This document shows positions 14,301-24,980 of a stretch of DNA of 64,000 nt, piece by piece (positions within the stretch are counted from its first letter, which is position 1; every line of letters begins with the position of its first letter). Source of the stretch: Zychaea mexicana (lineage: Eukaryota; Mucoromycota; Mucoromycetes; Mucorales; Lichtheimiaceae); NCBI RefSeq assembly GCF_025766255.1, contig NW_026516665.1, positions 248,001 to 312,000 on the forward strand. The letters run 5' to 3'. The translations under genes and the position numbers were made by a program. Below the pieces are notes generated by a model. That model was not told the DNA's origin. It did not search any database and saw only the letters and a program-made list of their open reading frames with translations.

Positions 14301-14577
14301 CGATAGCCGGTACATGCTGCCATTCTCGTTACCGACTACAAGCGGCTGGGGCAAAAAGATCAGTCCAGCGTGTGATTCAAACAATCATAGTCAGCCGGTC
14401 GGCAGTAACAGTGACGGTGGCAAGGCGAGCGAAGCGATGAGTGTGTCGGATGCCATGTGTCAAGAGTTCAAACAAAAGCTGAGTGCGGAACGAGCAAAAA
14501 CTGCAAGAGAACGTGGTATCGTGCCGACTATTCCAGAAGAGTGGATGGACAGATTAGACAGCAATCTTGTCTCATAA
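10754..14577 (+). CDS. ankyrin repeat and dilute (DIL) domain protein
   Basis: Three exons, 10754-11648, 12060-12853 and 13069-14577, encode about 1065 residues with consistent phases. Residues 1-225 are low complexity: poly-Ala, Thr runs, acidic and Asn/Ser stretches. Ankyrin repeats follow at about 228-345, with TPLIYAACFGKADVVHVLLDAGA and GWTALMWATTNSHSQVVELLL across the first join. A DIL-type region spans about 490-850, including IWVPANIIFLSARFAHYY, a HTLAFWMANLSQLLYYLK segment, and a core LLSSILYVLQSYEVHPAIV near 710. The C-terminus is Gln-rich and ends with a conserved-looking REWTVEKRD..MLPF patch. DIL domains are the cargo-binding tails of class V myosins; stand-alone ankyrin-DIL proteins occur in fungi and their role is poorly known. 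There is no motor domain here. A role in membrane or vesicle tethering is inference. Confidence 0.88.
11030..11066 (+). repeat. (ACG)n(ACT)n coding trinucleotide tract
   Basis: Tandem ACG and ACT codons in exon 1 of the ankyrin-DIL gene, all encoding threonine. The change of repeat unit keeps the amino acid, which points to selection or to repeat turnover within a tolerated Thr run. Confidence 0.9.
12539..12563 (+). repeat. (GAC)n coding repeat (poly-Asp)
   Basis: Perfect GAC repeat in exon 2 of the ankyrin-DIL gene, giving a poly-aspartate run between the ankyrin and DIL regions. Confidence 0.9.
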
Positions 14578-14963
14578 TACGTAACCTCCCTGGCATCGTA
14601 ATAGCAATAAGAATAATAAAAAAGTACCTTCTTCTCTTTTCATTACCACCTGCTGCACTTCTTCTTCTACCCGCCAAAAAGAAAGAGTATGCGCGTTTTT
14701 GTTATTGTCATCGTCGTCATGTATTATGTACGATGATGAGCTTTTGTCCAGGGGAGAGGCGGACTTTAATACTGTCAAAGGATACGTTGTCAAAAACGTT
14801 TCAAGATCACACGCAGTTCTTGTGTATATTGCCTACATACACACACACACAACTCCCTCACAGTATTCTCAATCAGCAAATATAAAAAGGACAGTCATAC
14901 ACTAGCAATTTTTGTCTTTTTCTACCTTCTTCCCGCCTATTACTTTCCATAAAAACGAAAACC
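14578..14963. other. intergenic spacer
   Basis: 3' end of the ankyrin-DIL gene and leader of the small Cys/His protein gene. Nothing else seen. Confidence 0.5.
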
Positions 14964-15259
14964 ATGCCTTTCCGCCATATCTGTCCCGTGTGCAGTGCTG
15001 ATTTGGCACGACAAACCCATCATGCATGGTGTGCGTTGCACAAGTGAGTATTCCCACCTTCCCCCCCAAAATCTATATGGTAATGGAATCCCGGATTGAC
15101 TGATTGACGAAAAACAATAGCGGTCGATATCGAGCCACGCGCCATTTCAGCGACGACCAGCCCGTACTACTTCATCGTCATCAACAAGAAGCACCACCAC
15201 TTTGTGATGATGATAGCTTCACCGTGACAGTACTGCAGACCCACGTATTTCGACAATAA
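14964..15259 (+). CDS. small Cys/His-cluster protein (putative zinc-binding)
   Basis: Two exons, 14964-15043 and 15121-15259, encode 72 residues; the intron has GTGAGT and AATAG borders and the phase closes (AA|C). The ATG has a favourable AAACC context. Residues 5-26 read HICPVCSADLARQTHHAWC followed by ALH, giving potential metal ligands Cys7, Cys10, His19/His20, Cys23 and His26. The tail is polar and Gln/His-rich. The CPxC plus spaced His/Cys layout resembles a small zinc knuckle, but I cannot name a family. The gene is too short to be certain; transcript data would settle it. The spacing to the ankyrin-DIL gene (386 bases, same strand) suggests an independent gene. Confidence 0.5.
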
Positions 15260-16167
15260 TAACGCCACAATTATCCCGTAATAACCCGTATATTCAACTA
15301 CTAGTACTTTTATATATGAGCAAACACCGTTCCATTTACATGCAACACACACACACACAACAACAACAACAACAACAACAACAGACATAGACGATGATAT
15401 GTGTTCCTTTGCAACGTTTCTGCTATTACTCTTGGCTGCCCACAAAAGAACAAAAGAGATGTACATACACACTTTATTTACACTGTTACTACTAGTACTT
15501 ACTACTACCTCTACTTGTACTATTGTTACTATATGCACAACTACCACTACCCACAGCAACGAATAAACATATGGAATAATTGGCAATCAGCAATAAGGAA
15601 AGACAAAAATGTTGCCAGCTGCTACTGCTGCGCGTGCGTGCGTGAATAGAGAGTATTCGCTCGGCAAAAAGAAAAAGGCGAAGCACACTTGTAATTCGAC
15701 TCCTTACTTTGAGTCCATCCCCTTTCAAATTATCGCAACTCCTTTTTTTTTATTTTATGTACAGTAGTAAGCCCCCCCTCCCCCTGTTTTGTCCTTCTTT
15801 TTTTAAACATTGAATTGAATTGATGATGATGATGATCAACCCACAGCAGCAACAACAACAGCAACAGCAGCACGCATGTAAAAACTTATTTTTGGCATTT
15901 TGCCTGCTCAACCTATCCGATCACTCTTTGTGCACTGAACAATTCTCTTCCTTTCTTTCTCCCATATTCACTACATACCTTGGCACTCACCCACTCACCC
16001 AACGCTTATTTGCTTTGAGCATTAAGGCATTCATCACCAAAGAGACACAAACGTCGTTTTCTTCTCTCTTGCCTCCCTTTCCTTTCTTTTACCTTACTTT
16101 CCATACCACGTACGCATACACACATACAAGCACACACGCACTCTCTCTATGATATTGGCACTATTCC
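15260..16167. other. intergenic region upstream of the GPCR
   Basis: Holds an open frame (15820-16152) starting with repeated ATG and CAG/CAA codons, then pyrimidine-rich sequence. I treat it as leader sequence; see the rejected list for the alternative that it is an extra first exon. Confidence 0.45.
15345..15383 (+). repeat. (CA)n(CAA)n microsatellite
   Basis: A CA run passing directly into a CAA run, between genes. Confidence 0.9.
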
Positions 16168-19100
16168 ATGTCACAAAGCGTCACCAACAATAACAACGCG
16201 GAGCCAACAAACGGCACCTCAATCTTTGGCATACACCTTAGCCCTGATCCTCACAACGAAATTACTCAAGTCGACAATGAGACCGTAATCATTCGACCAC
16301 GATTAAACACCACTGGACTTACTGAGCTCAAAGTAAGCTCATTATGAGTAATGACGACACGACTACAGTGACCATTTATAAGAAGCAGAAAGAGAAGCTC
16401 ACGTTTATTACTACTTCAACAGATCGGCTTATTGTTACCGTTTAGTCAAACCAACGACGAATTCACCGCAGAAATCGTATGGGGGTGAGTTTTTTCATCT
16501 CTTTCTTATTTTAGGCAATTTAAGAACCAAGTAAAATCAGCTTTTGCTTGTGCCGATAGTAAAGAAAGAAAGCCGAGAACACATAGAAAAGGGGTGTGCG
16601 CGTGTGGAGTTGTTGATGGCAGGAAAGGGACTAGTTGTTGGTTAGCATGAACTGATGGTGCCTTTATGTATGTGCGTGGGTTACACGAAATCTTGCTTTT
16701 TTTTTGTTTTCGCATATGTGTGTGCTTTTAGAGGATCGTCCGCAATCCGCATGGCCCTGAATGACATTAATACACGCGGTTTGATTCCTGGCGCCTATGT
16801 CACCCTGATAAAAAAAGACTCATTTCCTGAAGCCTCCATTGATCAAAGCGCCGTCACTGACGCCGTCTATGCGTCAGTAACCTTGCTACAACAGGGCGTT
16901 ATTGGTGTCATTGGTGATGTTTCGAGTTCCTGGACGAGTTTAAGTGCTTTGATGACTAGCACTCTCGAAATCCCTCAATGCTCATTTACGGCCAGCGCTA
17001 GTAAGTGATTTCTTCTTCTCATACGCATTTCTTGTGTGCACATTCAATAATAAGCTCATCTTTAATAGTCGCATTCTCGGATAAAACCCAATACAAGTAC
17101 TTTTTTCGCACGATTCCAACGCAGGTGATCATGGCCGATGTGATGCTTGCATTTGCAGCCAAACAAGGCTGGTCCAAAGTAGGCATCATCTATACAGACG
17201 ATCCCATAGGTCAACAATGTATGTCTTTTATATAATTATATACATACACGCTACTGCTTTTGTATAAAAATTATTACTTACAGCTTGTACCTTTTCTAAT
17301 ACTAGTCTGCCAGCATGCGATCATTCAGGCTAGCAACATCAACATGCAAATCATACGCTACCAAGCAATTTCCCAAGAAGCCCCACAACAAGACGCCGCC
17401 GGCTCGTTACATAGTGTTACGACAGGTGGCGCACGGATAATCTTGGTAGCAGCGACGGGCGATGCATTAAATTCGTTGATGCTTCAAGCAGCCGAAATGG
17501 GATACTTGTCGGACGACTATGTATGGCTCTTGATCGGTGACGTGACTGACCAATTGCAAGAAGCTACCGATGCACGAAATGCCAATTTAACTTTACCATC
17601 AGCAGCAGCAACCACGACAACAACCGGTTCATCGAATTATCCGTTGGCGATAAATAGCTCAACACCAATCAATTTCAATGAAACGTATAACGGTTTATTC
17701 ATGTTTGATAACTGGTTATCTCCCTTTGGGTATCCTCCATTCGAAACTTTTCTCGATGCATGGTCACGATTGGACCCAAACGCGTATGTCTAATCTATCG
17801 AGCAGTGTGATAGCAAGAGGAGAAGAGAAATGCTAAATTGATGTACGCATTTTTTTTACTTAGGTATCCGTATGCTGGAAACCGTACCATAACAACCAAC
17901 GAAGGGTAAAAATAGATAGAGCTATAGCGAATCTAAGAATGAGAGCAACAAGGAAGCAGTACTGCATGCTGCTGCATAACACCTTGGGTATATACTTTAC
18001 TCACGCGTGTTTTTTATCTTTCGAAAATAGTCTCGCGTATTCATGCATGATGGTCATGGCCGAAGGTTTCAGCCACACAATTGCCAACACAACCAACCAG
18101 ACTCTCGGCCTGAATCAGCTGGCAACCGGAGATCTGGGCCAGTACATGAGCCCTCCAGCTTTCAATGTCGGCTACGTTGGTCCAGAAGGTCCCATGATAT
18201 TCGACTCGAACGGTGATGTTACTACGGCGTATGTTTTTATCTTACTTTTGTTTTTTGTTAAACATTGCTCAACTGAAAACCCCTTACCTATTCTATATGT
18301 CTCTCTACCCTTCAAATGATTACAGCAATTATTTGATTTATAACTTGCAGCATGGCCTAAGCAAGACTGTGGCTGAAAGCATGGATGGCGATATCAAACT
18401 CACAGGATCACTCATGTACCATGACGGCACCTCTAATGTAAAGTGACAAGAAGGACGTGCTATAAAGAATCGCATAGAAAAGAGAATCGTAATTCAATCT
18501 GACAAAAAAATCTTTTCTTCTCTGGAAAAGAATAGCCACCATCTGATGCTCCACCTAGTATATCACTTAATCCCGGTTTGAATACAGCTATCGCCCAGGT
18601 TATCTTGGTCGCGTCCTCTTTGGGTATATTGATCGCCCTCGCTGTCCTACTCTTGGTTATTGTCTATCGCAAGAATGAAATATTCAAGGCTTCCAGGTAA
18701 GTGTACACATAAAGAAGAAACCCCACTCTATGCCACTATCAGAGTACTCACACATATGCAATACAGTCCATTATTCTGCTGCCTTGAGCTAGTTGGATTT
18801 ATTATGACTTATCTATCTGTCATCATGATGATTGGTATACCAGATAGTGCAACCTGCTACGCTACGCCTATCTTGTTCAACCTCGGCTTTCTATTAATCC
18901 TTGGGTAAGTATATCTATAAAGCAAAAACAAAAAAAAACAATAACTTAAAAGGGTTTGATGTGTTGCTGCCAAGACGAACATTAACTCCTAACTTCTATT
19001 GTCACAGAAACATGATTGCCAAAAATTATCGAATCTATCGAATTTTTAACAATATCTTCATCACACGTACGGTTATTACAGATCTCCAATTGATCAAAAC

Positions 19101-20592
19101 AACTTCTATGGTGGTTGCACTAGATATGGTAATTTAAATTAAAGTTGCAAATGCAAAGGTGAAGAAAGCAGATGTCTAAGCCTTTAGCAAAACAACAATA
19201 GATTATTTTAGTGATCGGTCTGATTGTATGCCGACCACAACCACAGCGAATCGATGTTTCGTTCTCAAGCCATTATTGGGAATGTCATGCAACGCGGGCT
19301 GCTACCGATATCGTGTTTCTGATATTATCCACAGTATATGCAGCTGCCATGCTCCTGTTTGCCACGTTCTTGGCGTACAAAACCCGTGCTGCCGGTCAGC
19401 GATATAGCCATTATAGCGAGACGAAACAGATGGGTTTGTCGGTCTAGTAAGTTTTATCGATCATAGCTTTCTCCTTATATAGCTCTCTACTTAAATAAAG
19501 AAAACTTCCATGTATGCTTACCAACAACTTCTTCTTATTTTGTCCGTCATAAACTGTAGCAATATTTTATTTTCGGCATTGGTCGGATTCGCTGTCTTGG
19601 TTAATCCAATGGCCGACTTTTACACGAAATACTACATTCAAGTCATCACTATTCTATGGGCAACAACGTTTTCTCTGCTTGCTCTATTTCTGCCCAAAGT
19701 TCATGCATTTGTCAAGCAACAACGCAAGGCAGGGGCCGGGGTATTTGCGATCTATGACCACTGTTTAAACCGGTTACGCAGGCATCAACAAAAAAGGGAT
19801 CGCTCCAACTCGATGCATCCATCCCATAATCATTATCAGCAAGAATCATCCATGAGCCAACATTCCGGAACAGCATACGGCAACGGTAGCTTACACACTG
19901 GTATTGGTGTTGGTGGTGAACTGATCAGCTTGGATCAAATGATGCATGTGCCTTTGGATTCCGGTGGCAACTATGTTGAAGTCCACGAAGGCGAGATGCC
20001 CATCCGTCGTGTTTTTCGATACTTCCCGGTCCTGTCCCATTGGCAGATGCAGCATATCATGGTATTCCCATGCCTGGGCTACTTTTCATTCTTCTCAGAA
20101 CGGACCAAGGAAGGTGCAGTCATGTCGTATCGTGAAGCCACCATCCATTCCGCCCAACTCGAAGAATACGTGCTCAAGATCCATGGCCAAGGCATGCATG
20201 ACATGTACATCCAATTGCCTGATCTCGATGCGCTAAAAACGTGGGAACAGGCCTTTAATAACAGCCATATCAGCAAGAAACAAAACAGAAAGAAGAAGAA
20301 TATTGGCAGCTCGTCGTTTTTGCGAATGGATAGTGATAATGACGATGAGGATGAGGCAAAGCAGATGTCATCGTCATATTTGGCTCCACCCTCATCGACG
20401 AATCTCAGAACAACCCCTTCTCCTCCCCCACCAGCTTTAGGCATGCCTGTATCAGAAGTGCTATCCCAATTAACACCACCTCCGCATTCGTCACAACGTA
20501 GTCTGTTGGGGAGACGGCAGAGTGAACGAAGTAGCGTGACCAGTGAGACGCTTGAAGTGCATGATCATCCGGTACGATTACCATCCTTGTAA
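16168..20592 (+). CDS. class C (GABA-B-like) G-protein-coupled receptor
   Basis: Thirteen exons: 16168-16332, 16423-16484, 16732-17000, 17069-17218, 17306-17783, 17864-17905, 18031-18228, 18326-18437, 18536-18696, 18767-18904, 19008-19128, 19202-19446 and 19560-20592. They give about 1057 residues and every join is in phase. Residues about 55-490 form a Venus-flytrap ligand-binding domain (IGLLLPFSQTNDEFTAEIV, then GGSSAIRMALNDIN, GQQFCQHAI and SLAYSCMMVMAEGF-type segments). Seven hydrophobic helices follow at about 509-775. The second intracellular loop has AKNYRIYRIFNN, matching the class C AKxxR..xIF signature. The tail of about 280 residues contains a PH-like stretch (about 860-945) and Ser/Pro-rich sequence. 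No signal peptide is visible. Ligand unknown; amino acid or GABA-type sensing is inferred from family only. Confidence 0.88.
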
Positions 20593-22399
20593 ATTATTAT
20601 TACTGTTTATTACTCTTTTTTCCCTTGCATCCATCTATTCTTTTCGTTCTTTTCTTTTGTCTTCTTATATATACAATCATATGCACGTAATTACTACATC
20701 ATCTCTTCTCCTTCTATTGTTGTTGTTGTTTCCATCCATTCATCCTCCTTCACAAATACAAGAATAAAAAGCACTGCATTCATCATCATCGATCTTTATA
20801 TACCGCATGAGGCCACATTGATATCCTGTCCTATGTGGCTATTTTTTTTTGCATGTGCATAGCAATATACAGGTATCCACGATGCCGATTCTTCATTCTT
20901 GTAGACCTTAGAAGGGAAAAAGTGTAAATATGATTGTTATAACTCTTTGTGTATGGGTTTTTCTGCATATTTGAAGAATGAGAGCTCTTAAGGTCACTAG
21001 ATCATACTTAAAATGTAGTGGACTAGGGCTGTATCGCAACTGCTGAGGTTACTTTATCAATAGATTACTTCTTATAAGTTGATGATGCTGGAAGGTTTAG
21101 TTCCTTTCACTAATGTTGCTGCTAAGCTTGCGTCTCTCTTGCTTCGGCGAAGGCATGCATGGAGAAAGCGTTATGGGCGGTGTCACATTTACCACATGGC
21201 ACCCAACACCGTGATAGAGCCAAAGAGACAGAAGCAGAGGCCTCCGCGAAGCTTATTCTGCTCGTTGTAATAAGATTAGGGGTCATGGTGACAAATGAAA
21301 GAAGCAGGTGTTGAAAGAGTGTTTCCGGCCTGCTCACAGTATACGAAATCAATTTTTCATGCAGTCAGCAGGTCTTTCGGCAGGTGCCAATTCTGAGGAT
21401 CTATATATATATACCGCAAACAATGCATTTGTTTTTAGCTATAACTGTTTCACATGCTGATTTACTTGGTTTCTCAAAGATTCTGTTGAGTGATGGTGAA
21501 AAGCGAGTGGTTGTAAAATAGAGGTCATCGTAGTGTTCGGGATGCGGGTGGAGCTAGAGGAAGAGTTGTGAAAAGGAAGATGGGAATGAGACAATTGTCA
21601 AAAAGAACGCTGGCAAGTAAGTAACAGGCTCATTCAGCAGGACCGAGTTCTGTTACAGTAATGTTTGAGTCAGCTAAGAGCTTCCACTTTTGCACTTCCG
21701 ATGAATGCACTCTCTACACTTTTTTGCTACATATTCTTAATACTTTGACAGGTTTATTGCCTCTCGCTTGCTGCAAGTAGTCCGTGTTCTTTGCACCAAT
21801 CTAACTGTCGCAAAAAGCAGAGGTTCGCCGTAATCAAATTTACTACACTGAACTTTAAAAGCGTAGACTACATAACACATAAGCGGTGTAAAAGAGCGAA
21901 ATGTGACAAATGGGACTAGATGAATATATGTGTGTGTGTTTCAAAGAAGTATTTTCATCACAAGAGACGTCCAGTGGAGTGCCAGATCCAACGGCTCGCG
22001 AGTATCATAGACTATGACTGTAGTAACTACAAATTTCTTCAAATCGACACCTTTCATAGTATGTTTTGGGCACTACCTCGAGCAGTGTTTTACAGGTCTT
22101 TAACCTTGACTACCGGCCCAATTTAAGCATGCATTTCATTAAAGCATTCAAGGTTATACGTAGTAGGTATGTATGGCTACTGCAGAAGAAAAATCTCATT
22201 ATCATATAATAATGACAGCTGTTAATCAAGCAAGTAAAGCATGAAACGCCATTTACTCCCGAAATTTACATTGGTGAGCACATCAAGCGAAACATACTAT
22301 CACAATACTACTTACAATACAACAGCCAGAAAGCTAATAGTGAAGCCTTCTTAGAAGCAATAAATATATATAGTATATGTACAGCAAGTTTATTTTTAT
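20593..22399. other. intergenic region
   Basis: About 1.8 kb between convergent genes (GPCR + and HAT1 -). Only short frames without motifs. Nothing else recognised. Confidence 0.5.
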
Positions 22400-24366
22400 T
22401 TAAATCATTTCCAACAAGCGATGGTAGTCCTCGATCACGTTCTCAAATGTTAGATCCAGTTTTTCTTTTCGATCCTCTGGGTCCAAGTCGCGCAAAGCAT
22501 CCTAGAATTCAGAGACAGTACCGTCATTAAGAGACAAATATATACACAGGTAAATCGTGCTAGGAATTCTCTTACCAAATTGAACAAGTATAATCGTTGC
22601 TTTACTTGAAGTCGGAATAATCTGTATGCTTCTTTTTGTAATCTGTTTACGCGAGACAGCAAATACATTTCAACGCATCTTTGCATTTGCCGCTAGATAA
22701 TAAATGTAGAGTATGTTTGTTTTTAAAAATTAAGGCGCGTGTATATAATATAGCATATCCCGTTTTTCATTTTAACTACTTACATCTGTCAATTTATATT
22801 TTTGGCGCATTTCCTTCATTACCTTTCTGGGAACAGGTGCAATCAATTTATCAAAAGCGTTATGACTGTTCAAGTAACGCATATCGTTTCGATCCCGCAT
22901 ATCTGCAAACGCTTCACTTGGATCCTCCACCGTAAGCTCTTTGACATCACTTCGTGCCATGCAGGTTTGATAAATGATTCGATACAATTCACCTAACAAA
23001 AAAAATGAATTAGCATCGACTACGCTCGTCATTATATAATATGTATGCAATTTTCCCCCTTTCTCACTGTGCCTTTCTGAACACTCACTGCCATGTCCTT
23101 GCTGCTGATAAGGTGGAAGAATCAAGAATTGGCTACAATTCATATTTTTTTTTAATTTTGAGTACCCATGAATCATTCTGAATTTGAAATCCCTCTGTAC
23201 CTGATTCGGAGACGTGTGCATTCAGGCCAGTAAAAGAAGGGGTACGTCGTACAGTAACCCATAAAATGATAAATGGTCGATCCTCCGACATTTTGACGCT
23301 TGAACCTACACATATGTGAGCATCCAACAATTTATGATCCTTTCGTGCCAATGAATACACTTACATTATGTAAATCTCCCATTTTTCGTCATCTTCCTCA
23401 ATATAACTCGATCCCTCAATGAACAGCAATACAAAAAACTGCATTCGTCGATGGTATTGCTTGAACCGCTCGTCTGCAAACGATGCCTTGTGAAAGAGAA
23501 AAGAGTCAGCACCCATCACCACACATGATCCCAAATAGTTATCGCTCTTACAAATAGCCAAACCTAAGCAACTTACTCTATATATTTCGAAATGTTCCTC
23601 TTCACCACTGTCGCTTGATTCACGCGTATATTCGTGAATTTTTTCGCCAATAGGCCGGAACGTTTCGGCGTCTTCTTGCACAGCGCGCACAAACTCGTCA
23701 TAATTAGAAAAGCAATCTGGATTTGATAGGTGAGTATAGATTTTTTTCCCTCGGGATTCTTTTGCAGTATCAGTATCAGTAAGTATATATAACTTATAAC
23801 TTACCTTGCTTGGGTAAAAAGTCTAAAAGCATATTAGACACGTCGTCTGCACCTTCTGGTTCTGCGGAGGCCGATGATGACGAGCTCGGCTGATATTTCT
23901 GTTCATAATTAATGCGAGGATAAATGCGAAGCGATCCCGATGTATATGAAATCTATCATTTAGAAAAAGAGTGGGCGAGAGAGAGAGAGAGAGAGAGAAA
24001 GTGAGTAGATCATTCTGGAGAAGAAACGCGACCGTAAATGATCAAGCCAGCACGAAAACGATCGGACCTTAATGGAAAGACCCTTATAACCAAATACGAC
24101 TTCTTGTTCACCAAAGATTGGATATGTAAAAGTAGGTTCAAAAGTTGTGTCGGTCGTAGGTTCAGAATCCTGATAATCTATTTGTGGTTGCACTATAAGA
24201 TTGAGTGGTTGGATTAACAAAGGTTGTTCGTATACGTGGATCAATAATAGGTACGCGTCCCGTTCAAGAGTTTTCCAAGATTTTTACCTAAGCTTAATTT
24301 CATGCATTCTGTTGTTTTGCAGATCCAAGGCGCCAAATGCGCGATGTTGGGTGGAGCAGCCATCAT
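22400..24366 (-). CDS. HAT1: histone acetyltransferase type B catalytic subunit (Hat1)
   Basis: Acetylates newly made histone H4 using acetyl-CoA. Ten exons on the minus strand: 24366-24288, 24192-24068, 23952-23814, 23716-23577, 23486-23365, 23305-23201, 23132-23089, 22992-22784, 22692-22576 and 22501-22400. They total 393 residues, with all phases consistent. The N-terminal domain shows FEPTFTYPIFGEQEVVFGYKG and a YTSGSLRIYPRI strand. The GNAT core has FFVLLFIEGSSYIEEDDEKW, then SQFLILPPYQQQGHG, where QQQGHG is the acetyl-CoA-binding loop, and LTVEDPSEAF with the expected catalytic acid. The start was fixed by joining exon 1, whose end supplies the conserved W.....E...LSLVQP across the intron. 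Exon 7 is only 44 bases. One donor is non-standard (GTCCGA after exon 2). Confidence 0.92.
23977..23998 (+). repeat. (GA)n repeat in a HAT1 intron
   Basis: About eleven GA units inside intron 2 of HAT1; on the transcribed strand it is a CT run near the 3' splice site. Confidence 0.85.
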
Positions 24367-24980
24367 TGTATTTAAATTGTATTTAAGTGGAAGAAAACTG
24401 AGAGCAGGAGTTTTCAGGAGAATCCAGTTTTCCGAAAACCAAGACGCGCCCGCGATTTTTCGAGTGCAGATAACGCAGGGTATGTATCATCAGCTACCAG
24501 TTCTGATGCACACACATCAAAGCCAGGTGTTATGCACGACATGATTAATACGTCTTTATGCTCAAAAATGCCGACAAAAATGGATACCGTTTCTCATTTA
24601 CCAACTAGCAATAGCAATCTTTTAAAATCTCGGCTTTAATAGCATATATTGATGCTCGTTGGTTTTTAAGGCTTAATTATAAACATCAGCCCACGAATCA
24701 AAGCCTCAAGTTTACATTTGGCAAGCATTTGGTCTGAAACTTACTGAGCCACATAGGCTTATGAGTTATCATTGATAGATTTACTGTGCTATGTATCTTC
24801 TTTTGAAAACAGAGCCTGTATTCACCTGCTATTGCTGCTTCCTATGTTTGTCGCTTAATCAAAAAGATAGAGTTCGAAACTGTGATACGTGATAGTATAT
24901 GTGATATCTGAGATGTGAATGGATGTTTTATCTCTTGTGCTTTTATATAGTAGTGTAGATAATTTATACATAGTTGTTTT
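24367..24980. other. intergenic spacer
   Basis: Between the HAT1 start and the stop of the OST48 gene, both minus strand. It should hold the HAT1 promoter and the OST48 3' UTR. Nothing distinct seen. Confidence 0.5.

Noticed and set aside
15820..16152. Open frame starting with repeated Met and poly-Gln, considered as an extra first exon of the GPCR
   Set aside because: It could be joined in phase through a GTACGC donor to an AAAG acceptor inside the first GPCR exon, but it supplies no N-terminal signal peptide and looks like repeat-rich leader.
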